Origin: Anas platyrhynchos
Lineage: Eukaryota; Chordata; Aves; Anseriformes; Anatidae
Length of the DNA: 64,000 bases
Assembly: GCF_047663525.1 (NCBI RefSeq)
Contig: NC_092589.1
Span: forward strand, 57,531,501-57,595,500
Direction: 5' to 3'
Part shown: in pieces, positions 13,501 through 24,265 of the stretch
Layout: every line of letters begins with the position of its first letter
Numbering within the stretch: position 1 is the stretch's first letter
Notes under the pieces: generated by a model
What the model saw: only the letters and a program-made list of their open reading frames with translations
What the model was told of the DNA's origin: nothing
The model's database searches: none
Position numbers and translations under genes: made by a program

Positions 13501-15499
13501 TCAACCAGCTATGCAGAAAGAGTGTCTTGCTTTTCATAGCCTGTTCCTCCTGAGAGGCAGTGGCAAAAGACAGACCTCTGGATCTGTTCGGTTTGGAGAA
13601 TGATGCTTGGCTTCATTCTCAGGCAGACGACGCTTCCTCCAGAAAGAGGAAGGCGTGCGCTTCTTCCACTGCTGAGCAGAGGCACCATTCAGAAATCCCC
13701 AGCGGCAGCTGCGTGCGGTTAATTACAAGGTCTCGCACTGCACGGTCCCGACCGAAGGGCAGCGTCACAGCGTCTGTGCTGCTGAGTAGCTGAGGTGGCG
13801 TCAGGAGGTGTCACCAGAGGCTTCCCAACAGCACGTGAAAGGCCTGCGGTCTGGTTTGCTCTGGTTTTCAGTCCCTGCTAGGTCAGCTCTGGGCGTTAGG
13901 TGGGCCCGTGCAGGTTGGCCGTGCCCTCCCGCAGCTGGAAGCCAGGGGAATTCAGCTCCCAGCCCACTGCCAGCAGTGCCCAGATTTGATTTCCCATCAG
14001 CATGGGGCTCACACAGGGCTGAGGAGGGTCCTGCAGCCTCGGCACAGGAAGGGTCTGCCCAGGCACCCCTGAAGGCAAGGGACGAGGGTGGAGAAGTGGC
14101 TCCACCACTTCCAAAAAAAAAAAAAGGTTTGCTGTAATAGTGTATATCTTATGGAGCCAGAGAGCCACGAAACAGAAACTCCACCGAACTCATTACACTG
14201 TCCCCTCCAAGTCCCTTCTTCCTGATTCCTGACCCCAGAAGGCATCCCACAGAGGCTCCAAAAATATGTGGGGTAATTTTCAGAGGAGCTCACATGCTTG
14301 GCTGTTCTGAGACTGTGCTCATGGACTCTCTCCATATGGAAGTCTGGTCCCATAGATCCCTGGAAATGACAGGACACCCCTTCTTGCTACTGCTCCACAT
14401 CTCAAGTTGGATACACAGACCCAGACCCAAATCTCATGTAGTGCAGGTCGTATAAAACCAAATGAAAGCCACCTGAAAAAATGCACTCTGTGCCTTGAAA
14501 ATCACAGATTACTGAGGGCTCGTTACCAAACCAGACACAGGGAGCTGCCTGGTTCTGTTTACACTGCATTAAACCCACTTAGTCTGCAGTCCCAGCACTG
14601 CAGCCTGATCATCCGTCTTCCCTGCACCTCTGGCCACTTCCCAAGAGCAGAGCTGCCAGCACAGACCCTGGCACCACTCCTGCCCCAGTCCCAGCAAAGG
14701 AGCCATCAGCACTGACATCTCCTCGTGGAGACCTGGAGGGACCCCTCAGCAAATGTACACGTTATGTCATGTGCTTGTAGCAATGCTTCCAGGTGGGGCT
14801 GGCTGCTGGGTCCCCTTCTCACATGGGGGCAGCTCAAAGCCCTGGCAGTGGCTCCTTTCTGTATTGGATTTTGGGCTTAACACAGTGATGCACCAGCACA
14901 TCATGGGCTGAGCTCTGCCAGGGCTAATAAATATAGGATGCTTGGTAAGGGTCAGTCCTGCAAGTCCTTGTTCCCCTCCAGACCACAATCCTGGACTCTT
15001 TTGCAAGCAGCTCTTTCCAGTCTGGGCTGGAGGCAAGTAAAAGAAACAGATGTGCCTCTTTTCCAAGGCATACAAACCCTTGAGGATATCAGTTCCTGAC
15101 ACAGGATTTGCAGGGACTGGCACAGCAGCTCAGGATGTGATCCGTGATGTACTCCTATCTTGTTAGCTGGCACAAACCGAAGCATCAATGAGGGGTTGAC
15201 ATGAACTCCAGGCTTCAGAATAAAACCCGAGAGCCCCTCATGAACAGCTGAATGACTGAATCAACAAGCCTAGACCCGGATTAGCCTCACCAATGCTGCA
15301 CTCTGCTGGCCGTCAACGCTGAAAGCCATCATTTCTCCAAGGCTTTCATGTGTCCCGGTGTAAGAATCCAGTGCTCTTTGTTGCTAAATCTCTTCTCAAG
15401 CAGACACCCACTGGGCTGCATCGGTGCATGCATGCCAACACACACGTTAAATAAGAGACTCATTCACTCTGGGGTCCCTGCCAAGGGATCAACTGATCA
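4530..15499. other. Long stretch without a recognised gene
   Basis: About 11 kb of mostly unique sequence, possibly the first intron of the CpG-island gene or intergenic. Open frames are short (134 codons or less) and mutually overlapping. I note AT-rich patches (6571-6602, 7945-8060), a poly-T followed by CCCCACAG at 9407-9427 that imitates a splice acceptor, and A-runs near 13158 and 14113. No CR1 tail, LTR end, tRNA or clear exon was found. Confidence 0.5.
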
Positions 15500-16312
15500 C
15501 ACCTCCTAGCTCTCTGATACAGTCCCCAGTCCTGGTCCCCAGTCCTGGTCCCTAGTCAAGTTTGGGGTGGCATCCCAAGCAAGCTGCTCCAATACCTTTC
15601 CAGGGACAGAGGTGAGACTGACTGACCTGTAGTTTCCCGGATCTGTCAGAAAATTGTCCTCAACGCATTGTAGAAACCGTTTGGACTGCTCATGCCTGGC
15701 CGAATTGCTTACCCAGCAGATGTCTGGGTAATTAAAGGCCCCCATGAGGAACAGCGCTCATGATCATGAGGCTACTAGCAGCTGCTCACAGAAAGCGTCA
15801 TTGACTTCCTCCTCCTGATCTGGAGACCTGTCGTAGACCCCCACCACCATGTCTCCCATACCAGCTCACCCCTTTTTTTTTTTTTTTTTTTTACTCACAA
15901 GCTCTCCACCTGTCCATCACCCTCCCCCAGCTGCAGCTGGGTACACTCTAATTGCTCCCTCACATAAAGGGCAACCCCACCCCCTCATTTCACCAGCCTG
16001 TCTCTCCTGAAGAGGACGTAGCCATCCATGATTGTGTTCCAGTCGTGTGAGCTGTCCCACCACGTCTCAGTGATCGCAACAAGATCGTAGCCCTGCGACC
16101 GAACACAGATCTTGAGCTCATCCTGTTTATTTCCCGTGCTCTGTGCACTGGTGCATAGGCACTGTAGGGAAGCAGCAGGTACATTTACCCCAGGGGGATG
16201 CAAGAAGAAGAGACTGGACGGGGGATTGGGAACGCTACCTTCTCTGAGGAGCCCTCAGACAATCCTATGGGAAAGCTCAGAAGTTTTTCCCTATCTTCAA
16301 CAGTGGCAGTAG
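15500..16312 (-). mobile_element. CR1 LINE fragment, antisense, internally deleted
   Basis: Minus-strand translations give CR1 ORF2 pieces. An endonuclease segment lies at about 16203-15985 (VAITETWWDSSHDWN, LFRRDR). A second stretch at 15745-15506 has NYPDICW joined directly to a reverse-transcriptase stretch ([19 protein letters not shown]). That direct joining means the sequence between the two domains has been deleted. A poly-T of about 23 bases lies at 15871-15893, and a 13-bp motif (CCAGTCCTGGTCC) is repeated near 15524-15550. The element ends abruptly at an ERV LTR edge at 16313, and the same junction recurs at 62,095/62,096. Confidence 0.85.
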
Positions 16313-16335
16313 TGTGAAATGTGTTCATCTGATTC
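16313..16335 (+). mobile_element. 5' LTR stub
   Basis: These 23 bases match the start of the 3' LTR at 17948 exactly. They then stop and internal pol sequence follows, marking the left edge of a large deletion. Confidence 0.85.
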
Positions 16336-16374
16336 TTTACTTCTAAAATAATAAAATTATTATGTCAGTCATTA

Positions 16375-16505
16375 GGTATTCAGTGGGAATACCATACTCC
16401 GTGGCACCCACAAAGTTCAGGGAAAGTAGAAAGACTGACTCAAACAATAAAACAACAGTTGGCTAAATTAATGATTGAGACAAAAATGCCCTGGACAAGA
16501 TGGGG
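16375..16505 (+). pseudogene. Retroviral integrase fragment (end of pol)
   Basis: The frame beginning at 16375 reads WEYHTPWHPQSSGKVERL followed by a TIKQQLAKLM stretch. This is the end of a gammaretrovirus-type integrase core; the SSGKVER motif carries the catalytic glutamate. The frame is closed soon after 16505, and everything upstream in pol is deleted. It is a dead remnant that identifies the family of the element. Confidence 0.85.
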
Positions 16506-16828
16506 CTCTGCATGAATTAAGGATGCCAAATAAAGGGGACAAGCGTAAAGGGAGGAAAGGGAGAAGGCAAGACTGGGGCAGGACCCTCCACTGCGGTGTG
16601 TATGGTCTACCGAGGGAGGCGACCCCTATGGGTATTGACTGCCGAGTGAAAGGGCCTCGACCGGACTTCTCCCACACTAAGGTCAGGTTGTCCCGAGAAA
16701 ATAACATAAGAACCTTTTTTTTAAACCCATATAAAATTGTGATTCGTTTTCCAGGAGCTGGATCACCCTGAAAGGCTGAATGATAACACAAACCCAAATC
16801 GACCCTGAAAGCGGGCCCAACCCCTTGA

Positions 16829-17790
16829 TTGAAGGCGTTTGCTTATTATGATCCAGCTACATGGGCAGAAGACGGATCCTGGGGCTATAGGACCCCAATA
16901 TATATACTTAATAGAATAATTAGGTTACAAGCTGTAATAGAAATAGTTGTACATAAAACCCGAGATGCGCTTGGATTAATTGCAAAGCAAAATACCAAGA
17001 TGAGAACTGCTTTGCATCAAAATCGCTTAGCTTTGGATTATTTACTAGAGGAGAAGTCTGTGGAAAATTTAACCTTAGTAATTGCTGTTTAGAGATTGAT
17101 GATGAGGGTGTTTCTTCCTAGTAGCTGGTAGAATGCTATGTTCTGGCTTAGGATGAGAAGAGTGCTGATAAAATGCCGATGTTTTAATTGTTGCAGAGCA
17201 GTGCTTACACCAAGCCAAGGACGTTTCAGCATCTCACTCTCTCCTGCCAGCAGGCAGGCTGGGGGTGCAAGAGCTGGGAGGAGGGCCGGAATGCTCGGGG
17301 TTAGGCTGGACTTCGGACAGTGGGTGGTGAGCAATTGCATTGTGCATCACTTGTTTGTACACATTAGTAGTAGTAGTACTATTATCTTCATTATTGTCAT
17401 TATTATTATTGTTATTTTCTTGTCTTTATCTCAACTCATGGGCTTCACTTTCCCATTTCTCTCTCCTATCCCAGAGAAGGAGGGGGGGAGGTGAGCAAAC
17501 AGCCGTGTGCTGTTTAGCTGCCCGCTGGGTTAAACCACAACAGAAAGAAAAGCTGTAAATGAACTTGTAAAAGAAATGAAGAAAATTGCACATGTCCCAA
17601 TTCAGATTTCAAATGGAATTGATCTAAGAGGATGATGGGAGGGGGCTTTATGGGTGGTGATTGGCTTGCTCAAATAAGGATGGTTGTATTGGGGATATGT
17701 GGAAGATTGTTAATAATTCCATGTTTAATACCTTGTATTACCAGACTAATACACTCGGTTATACAAGGAATGCAAATATCTGCGGTACCT
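16829..17790 (+). pseudogene. env: ERV env transmembrane subunit, broken
   Basis: An 87-codon open segment (16829-17092) holds a heptad-repeat region ([17 protein letters not shown]) and the conserved segment [10 protein letters not shown] typical of retroviral TM proteins. A frameshift near 17047 separates this from the cysteine motif, which is readable in another frame. The subunit is then split by a nested LTR (17111-17542). It resumes with an amphipathic stretch and a hydrophobic anchor plus tail in the open segment 17632-17952 (VVLGICGRLLIIPCLIPC). It cannot give a functional protein as it stands. Confidence 0.8.
17111..17542 (+). mobile_element. Nested LTR, 5'-truncated and internally deleted
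   Basis: The sequence parallels the solo LTR at 21027-21615 from its CTTCCTAGTAGCTGGTAG motif to its CCACRACA end, including the TAG/ATT-rich stretch near 17366-17420. It lacks about the first 30 bp. It also lacks about 110 bp around 17275, the part that holds the TATA-like ATATATAG in the intact copy. It interrupts the older env TM remnant, so it is the younger insertion. Confidence 0.85.
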
Positions 17791-17930
17791 GTTGACCCAG
17801 AACCAGGAAAGGAGAAAACCCATTCCCTGATGATAATAAAAACAAACAGAGATCCAAAATTGGTATCAATTGGTATCAATTTGGCAAGTATTGACTTGAT
17901 TGGAAAGGAAAACACGAATCAATGCCATGA

Positions 17931-17947
17931 AAAAGGAGATGGGGGAT
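17931..17947 (+). other. Polypurine tract of the ERV remnant
   Basis: AAAAAGGAGATGGGGGAT lies directly before the TGTGAAATG edge of the 3' LTR, as expected for the plus-strand primer. Confidence 0.85.
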
Positions 17948-18723
17948 TGTGAAATGTGTTCATCTGATTCATGTCAATATGGAACAATGCTAGGGCCGCA
18001 TGGTGTGACCTTCTGTCCTACAGACAGAATGTGATAATGTGATCCTAATGTGATCTTCTGTCCTACAGACCCTTGTATAACCACAAGTCTAAGAAAAACA
18101 GAGTGCTTAATGTATATAGTTCTTGTACCTTGCAAAGGAATGTTTTAGCAATTCCTGTCAATAGAGAGCTTAAAGGGAAATGTATTTGTAGGCTTTTCCT
18201 TGAAGTCTCTGGTATCTGGGGGGAAGGGGGGGGGGGTGGTCAGAATAGCTGCTAACTAGTATGGCTATTTATTATGACTGTTGCATGGGACACTATGCAA
18301 GTCTCTGATATCAGGCCAGGAGACTAAGGAGACGGGGAAAGCTGAAGAATGTCTAAAAGACAAAGCTTGCAGGGGATGCTGCACCAGTCTCTGACATACA
18401 GCCAAGTTGGACAAAGGAGAAGGACAAGAGGGAGGAAGACTATGAGCCTTCAGCACGAGAGACCCCCAGAGGGACCACCGGGGACTGATACGCATGCGCC
18501 AGTGGGAGGGTTCGGAATCTGGGAACTAATTATAATAACCCTGCCTTTTCTAGAAGTAGTAATGAACATGTATTAGCCTAGGAGCAGAAAAAGCTGCCGC
18601 CTGATGTAACTTGTGTGCGTGTTGGAGGAGCCCAGACTCCCTGTGCACCCAGTGACTTTACTTGCCTTTTATTAACCCCATAAATAAATCTCATAAAGCT
18701 AAGTTGACTTGGAATTTATAACA
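17948..18723 (+). mobile_element. 3' LTR of the gammaretrovirus-like ERV
   Basis: A 776-bp LTR from TGTGAAATG to TTATAACA with TG/CA ends. It has a G-rich run near 18219-18238, an NRF1-like GCATGCGC near 18491 and an AATAAA signal at 18683-18688. Its first part is nearly identical to 62096-62525, after which the two copies diverge. Confidence 0.85.
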
Positions 18724-19284
18724 GTACGATGAAAACTGTTGCACTCCAAGTTGGGAAGGGGAGAGGAAATGTTCATGTATATGTGAGAATTGTACTCAAA
18801 CAGCTGATTACACCTTTGCATACACCTTATAAGGAAAAACTTTAAACCTGAGAAGCAGCAGGCAGTTTTCTATGTTTCCTGATATGATAACATGGTATAT
18901 GATATAGGGGTGATATCATACATATAGTCTGCTGCAGGCTGAAAAGTAGCCTCTGCCTCAGGTACCGTGTTATGTCTTTGCTACTACATCCCTGTAAGTC
19001 TTCAAAAGGGAAATGGAATTATCCTACCCAGAAGAAACACCGTCCAGAAGACACTTGAGCTGTTAGGGCCTGAATTCTCAATGAAACCAAAGGCAGGGAT
19101 CTCACTGACCTGAAGAAAGAGGCTTTAATCTCTCCTGTCTTGTTTACTCCTGAAGGAGCATGAAAGAGACGTGTGTCCTTGTATGTGAAGAGGAGGTGAA
19201 GGAACAGCTAGTGCAAGGAACACACAAAGCCGTTGCGCCAGACTAATAGGTGGTTGTCTCTGAGCTGGGAGACTGCAACAGAAA
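18724..19284. other. Unique flank containing the unoccupied 'alpha' site
   Basis: No gene is seen. The stretch 19021-19284 recurs at 30990-31253 (about 97 percent alike by eye), where it forms the right flank of the VLDLR-carrying provirus. Here the junction GGAATT|ATCCTACCC at 19020/19021 carries no insertion, so it is an empty copy of that site. Confidence 0.8.
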
Positions 19285-19990
19285 CACAGAATTATCTAGG
19301 TTGGAAGAGACCTCCAAGATCACCGAGTCCAACCTCTGACCTAACACTAACCAGTCCTCCACTAAACCATATCACTGAGCTCTACATCTAAACGTCTTTT
19401 AAAGACTTCCAGGGATGGTGACTCCACCACTTCCCTGGGCAGCCTGTTCCAGTGTCTAACAACCCTTTCAGTAAAGAAGTTCTTCCTAATATCCAACCTA
19501 AACCTCCGCTGGCACAACTTTAGGCCATTTCTCCTCATCCTGTCACCCGGCATGTGGGAGAACAGACCAACCCCCACCTCACTACAGCCTCCTTTAAGGT
19601 ACCTGTAGAGAGCAATAAGGTCGCCCCTGAGCCTCCTTTTCTCCAGGCTGAACAAGCCCAGCTCCCTCAGCCACTCCTCATAGGACTTGTTCTCCAGGCC
19701 CCTCACCAGCTTCATTGCCCTTCTCTGGACCCGCTCAAGCACCTCGATGTCCTTCTTGTAGCGAGGGGCCCAAAACTGAACACACTACTCGAGGTGTGGC
19801 CTCACCAGAGCCGAGTACAGGGGGACAATCACCTCCCTAGCCCTGCTGGTCACACTGCTTCTTACACAAGCCAGGATGCCGTTGGCCTTCTTGGCCACGT
19901 GAGCACACTGCAGGCTCATATTCAGCCAACTACCCACCAATACTCCCAGGTCCTTCTCTGCCAGGCAGCTTTCCAACCACTCAGCCGTCT
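19285..19990 (-). mobile_element. CR1 LINE 3' part, antisense
   Basis: It begins with the CR1 3' tail (CACAGAATTATCTAGGTTGG) and encodes on the minus strand the end of ORF2 ([19 protein letters not shown] ... [15 protein letters not shown]). This aligns with the CR1 starting at 31254 until about 19985, where unrelated sequence takes over. A stop at the 19742/19785 gap and several changes show decay. Confidence 0.9.
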
Positions 19991-20098
19991 TCAAACTTCC
20001 AGATCTAGAGGAATACACTGGCTGCAGCCTAAAAGCCACGTGTACAGAAGCTCCCCCAAGCCAGCCAATCTTCTCCCCGTGACCTGCCAGAAAAGAGC

Positions 20099-20174
20099 TG
20101 TCCTGGTTTCAGCTAGGATAGAGTTGATTTTCCTCCTAGGAGCTGGTAGGGTGCTATGTTGTGGATTAGGATGA
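20099..20174 (+). mobile_element. LTR fragment, first 76 bp only
   Basis: TGTCCTGGTTTCAGCTAGG and the following bases match the beginning of the solo LTR at 21027. They break off at a CR1 3' tail at about 20175. Confidence 0.85.
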
Positions 20175-20310
20175 ACACAGAATCACAGAATCACAGAATT
20201 TCTAGGTTGGACGAGACCTCAAGATCATCGAGTCCAACCTCTGATCTAACACTAACAGTCCTCCACTAAACCATATCCCTAAGCTCTACATCTAAACATC
20301 TTTTAAAGAC
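20175..20310 (-). mobile_element. CR1 3' end fragment, antisense
   Basis: Two ATCACAGA tails are followed by the standard CR1 3' region up to CTTTTAAAGAC. The fragment is then interrupted by an antisense LTR end. Confidence 0.85.
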
Positions 20311-20560
20311 TGTTATAAATGAGGTCTCAACTCAATCTGAATTTTGTAATATTTATAAAACAAATATTTCTTAAAGGTATAAAAGGCAAGTAAACAGCGC
20401 TGGGTGTGCAGGGAGTCTACGCTCCACCAACACGCACACACAAACATCAAACATCCTAAATATACAGAACATTGCTTAACATACTAAACACAAGTATGCC
20501 TATACATCCGTACAATCAGGAAAGGTAACAAACAATCCTTTAAGTTCCATGACTTAACAG
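20311..20560 (-). mobile_element. Antisense LTR, related to the 17948-18723 LTR
   Basis: TGTTATAAAT at 20311 is the reverse complement of the ATTTATAACA end of the ERV LTR at 18723. Inside, AAAAGGCAAGTAAA, TGCAGGGAGTCT and CCAACACGCACACA match the reverse complement of that LTR's 3' third. Only about 250 bp are present. A duplicated TCTCCATTTTCCATTCC block (20561 and 20598) follows at the edge. Confidence 0.7.
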
Positions 20561-20597
20561 TCTCCATTTTCCATTCCTTTTCTTGATTACTAACAAG

Positions 20598-21026
20598 TCT
20601 CCATTTTCCATTCCTTTTTGTGTTGATGTATTTATAAAAAGATTTTTTGTTGTCTTTAACGGCAGTAGCCAGATTGAGCTCCAGATGAGCTTTGGCCTTT
20701 CTAATTTGGTCCCTGCACAGTCTCGCAACATCCTTATAGTCCTCCCAAGTGACCCACCCTTTTTACCAAAGATTATAAACCCTCTTTTTTCTCCTAAGCT
20801 CAAGTCACAACTCTCTATTCAGCCAGGCCGGTGTTCTTCCATGCCGGATCGTCATTGGGCACGTGGGGACAGACCGCTCCTGCGCCATTAAGATTTCCCT
20901 CTTGAAGAGCGCCCAGCCTTCCTGGACTCCTCTGCCCTTCAGAACCGCCTCCCAAGGGACTCTACCAACCAGTGTCCTGAGCAGCACAAAGTCAGCCCTC
21001 CAGAAGTCCAATGAAGTCTTTCAGGG
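20598..21026 (-). mobile_element. CR1 LINE fragment, endonuclease to RT linker, antisense
   Basis: The minus strand reads the end of the CR1 endonuclease (LLRTLVGRVPWEAVLKGRG, QEGWALFKREILMAQERSV) and part of the following linker, with frame breaks. The solo LTR was inserted into this CR1 or just at its edge. Confidence 0.85.
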
Positions 21027-21615
21027 TGTCCTGGTTTCAGTTAGGACAGAGTTAATTTTCTTCCTAGTAGCTGGTAGAATGCTGTGTTTTGGCTTAGGAT
21101 GAGAAAAGTACTGATAGCACCCCGATGGTTTAATTGTTGCAGAGCAGTGCTTGCACGAAGCCAAGGACGTCTCAGCTTCTGGCTCTGTCCTGCCAACGGG
21201 CAGGCTGGGGGTGCAGCAAGAGCTGGGGGGGGACAGGCCAAGACAGGTGACCCAAACTAGCCAAAGGGGTATTCCATACCATCTGACATCATGCTAAACA
21301 ATATATAGGGGTGGCTAGGTGGGGGAGGGGGGCCGGGACTGCTCGGGGTTAGGCTGGGCATCAGTCAGCAGGTGGTGAGCAATTGCATTGTGCATCACTT
21401 GTTTGTACACATTAGTAGTAGTAGTAGTACTGTGATCATCATTGTTGTTGTTGTTATTATTATTGTTATTATTATCTTCCTGTCTTAATAAACTGTCTTC
21501 ATCTCAACTCACGGGCTTCACTTTCCCGTTTCTCTCGCCCATCCCAGAGAGGGAGGGGGGAGGGTGAGCGAACGGCTGTGTGGTGTTTAGCAGCCAGCCG
21601 GGTTAAGCCACGACA
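21027..21615 (+). mobile_element. Solo LTR with intact target-site duplication
   Basis: A 589-bp element from TGTCCTGGTTTCAG to CCACGACA. It is flanked on both sides by CAGGG (21022-21026 and 21616-21620), a perfect 5-bp target-site duplication. A TATA-like ATATATAG lies near 21301, an AATAAA signal at 21487-21492, and a TAG/TTG/TTA-rich tract between. Loss of the internal region by LTR-LTR recombination is the usual origin. The same family is nested at 17111 and truncated at 20099. Confidence 0.93.
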
Positions 21616-22184
21616 CAGGGTTAAAAAAAACACATAAACTGTAAGTCTTTGTGACAGTAAGAATTGCTCAGCAAGAATATTTTATGGCCTTTTCACTTGA
21701 AAGAGAGATGATCTTCTGATTGCTCTTCACCAGGGGTACTGAGGCAACCTGGCCCAGGCTGGGGCCCCAACCTGTTGAGTTCTTGCTGTACAGGTGCAGA
21801 ATGAAAGCAGCTCTTGAGAGCACAACATTCCCAATACAAAAGAGTAAGGTTAACATTTGCCCTCTTTACAAATTGCTCCCAGCTCTCCTAGAGGGCTGCA
21901 CACATTTTCTTTCTAGGTGCAAAGTGCCTCCCTGCCCTGCTTGTGGGGATCACAGAATCAATCCCAGAACTGTAGGGGTTGGAAGGGACCTGGAAAGATC
22001 ATCGGGTCCAACCCCCCTGCCAAAGCAGGTTCCTCAGCGGGCAGGCAGCACAGCCCCAGGCAGACCCCAGCACGCTCGCACAGCTGCCTGGCACGGCCCC
22101 GCAGCCCTGCCCAAACACCTGGGCACCTTTTCCACCGCCCGGCCTGGGCCTGGGCTCCGCATCACCTGCTGCCACCCCCCGCGG

Positions 22185-22250
22185 ATGGGGATGGGGATGG
22201 GGATGGGGATGGGGATGGGGATGGGGATGGGGATGGGGATGGGGATGGGG
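22185..22250 (+). repeat. Hexamer array, 11 x ATGGGG (unit 1)
   Basis: Eleven perfect hexamers. Similar arrays occupy the same place in every unit with different copy numbers. Four or more G-runs of four bases make G-quadruplex formation possible. Confidence 0.95.
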
Positions 22251-22454
22251 ATGCAGCGCCCATGGCACAGCAGGCAGGGGGTGCCCCATGTCACAAAGGG
22301 GCGGGGACAGAACGCTGGCCCCAACGGCCACGCAGCCCTGCCATGGCTGCCCGTGCTGACGGGGAGGCTGCTCAGCTGCCTGCTCCTGCTTCAGCCTCAG
22401 CTCTGGACACAAACTCCACCAGAGGAACTCAGCTCCTCTCTCCTCTCTCTTCAG

Positions 22455-24265
22455 GCCCTCACCTCAAATGGCTCTCAGCGCCCTGCAGCACACGGACCCA
22501 ACTAAACCATGGCACGCTCCTGGCTGCTCCTTGCCAGCACTGGGCCAGACAATTCTCCACGCCCTACAGGACAGGTAAGATCGCCCCAACCCACACCCAC
22601 CAGGCTCCAACAGCAAGCAGGAAGGTGACAGAATCGGGCCAGGACAGGAGTCAACTGTTGCATCAGGATGACGGGGCACGGACAGCCTTGGTGAGTCGCT
22701 AGAGACCCTCGGGCACAGAGGAAGGGCTGCCCGTGGTCACAGGGGGATGCTGCTCCCTTTGGTGCTTCTTCTCTTTCAGCTGGAATCACATGGCAGTGCG
22801 ACCAGACTGCAACACAATCCTGGTCTCTCTCTCCTTAAGAACTCAGCTGGAAGGGAGAGCTGCCAACGCTCGACAGGACAGGTAAGATCACCCCAACCCA
22901 CACCCACCAGGCTCTAACAGCAAGCCAGAAGGTGACACGATCCAGCGGGGACACCAGGGACCGCTCCATCGGGATGACAGGAGACAGACGGACATGGTGA
23001 GATGCTCAAAACCCTCGGGCACAGAGGCAGGGGCTGCCCGTGGTCACATGGGGATGCTGCTCTGTTGTTCCTTCTCTTCTTAAAGCCAGAAACAGACAGC
23101 GATGGGACCAGACCATGGCACACTCCTGGCCTCTCTCCCCTTGACACCTCAGCTGGAAAATGTGTCAACGCTCTACAGGACAGATAAGCTACCCCCAACC
23201 TATTCCCCACCATGGTCTCAGCGCCTGTGCAGTTGGTAAAACATGGGTAATTCTTGGCCAACACAGAGCAGCTGGATGGACAGCACTGTTGTGAGGCTGG
23301 GAGAGTCTTAGGCTGGGAGGCAGGGGCTGCTCCTGGCCGCAGGGGAAGGCTGCTGCCCTTTGGCTTTCTCTCTTACAGCTGGAAACACACACGCTCTAAG
23401 ATGTGTGTCTGGGGATGGGACCAGAACACGGCACAACCTGGCCTCACTGCCCTCGACCACTCAGCTGGAAGGAAGAGCTGCCAACGCTCTCCAGGACAGG
23501 TAAGATCACCCCAACCCACACCCAACATGGTCCACAGCAAGCAGGAACGTGACAGAATCGGGCCTGGACAGAAGTGACCTCTCCATCAGGACGACGGGAC
23601 ACAGACAGCCTCGGTGAGTAGCTGGAGACCCTCGGGCACACATGCAGGGGCTGCCCGTGGTCACAGGGGCTGCTGCTCTGTTTGGTGTTTCTTTTCTTTC
23701 AGCCACAAACACAGCGATGAGACCACACCACGGCACACTCCTGGTCACTCTCCCATTGAGAACTCAGACAGAAGAGCTGCCAATGCTCTCCAGGACAGAT
23801 AAGATCGCCCCAACCCTTTCCCCACCACAGTCTCACTGCCTGCAGGAAGGCCTGGCCCAACACGGCTGACTCTTGGCTATGAGGGAGACCTGTGATGGAC
23901 AGCCTTGCTGTCAGGCTCACAGAGCCTCTCCCGGGGATACAGGGGCTGACCCTGGCAACAGGCTGGGGCTGCTCTTTTGGATCATTTTCCTTTCGCACCC
24001 CATCACAGAGCCCCGAGCACAACAACGGCTGCCACTGTCCTCTTCCTCCGCGGCCGCTGACCTGAAGGCTGGGGCAGTGTTCTACACCCACAGCCACCAA
24101 AGGAGCAGGAAGCACACAAGGATCCCGTCCCTACCCGGCCATGGGCCTACAAGCACACCAACGGGCCCCGCAGCTATGGACCAAGAGAGCTCAGCACGCC
24201 TCCGCACCACCCCACCCCACCCCACATCTCTCAAACCTTGCTGAAATAAAGCTTCTGATTCACAA
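22455..24265 (+). ncRNA. Candidate multi-exon transcript, unit 1 (six exons)
   Basis: Exon-like blocks lie at 22455-22574, 22780-22881, 23086-23183, 23379-23499, 23703-23798 and from 24009 to beyond the AATAAA at 24245-24250. Each starts after a pyrimidine tract plus AG. The first, second and fourth end in ACAG|GTAAGAT; the third and fifth end in ACAG|ATAAG, so their donors look inactive. Lengths are not all multiples of three, and no common frame stays open, so coding function is unlikely. Blocks B and C of units 2-6 are missing here. Confidence 0.35.

Larger units (their letters stand above)
16313..18723 (+). mobile_element. Defective gammaretrovirus-like ERV, composite
   Basis: The element starts with the first 23 bp of its LTR (TGTGAAATGTGTTCATC..., 16313-16335) and then jumps into the 3' part of pol. 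Env transmembrane sequence, a purine tract and a complete-looking 3' LTR follow. The 5' LTR body, gag and most of pol are missing. A younger LTR is nested in env. Flanking bases outside the two LTR edges (CAGTAG / GTACGA) do not match, so any target-site duplication has been lost or the ends were rearranged. Confidence 0.85.
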
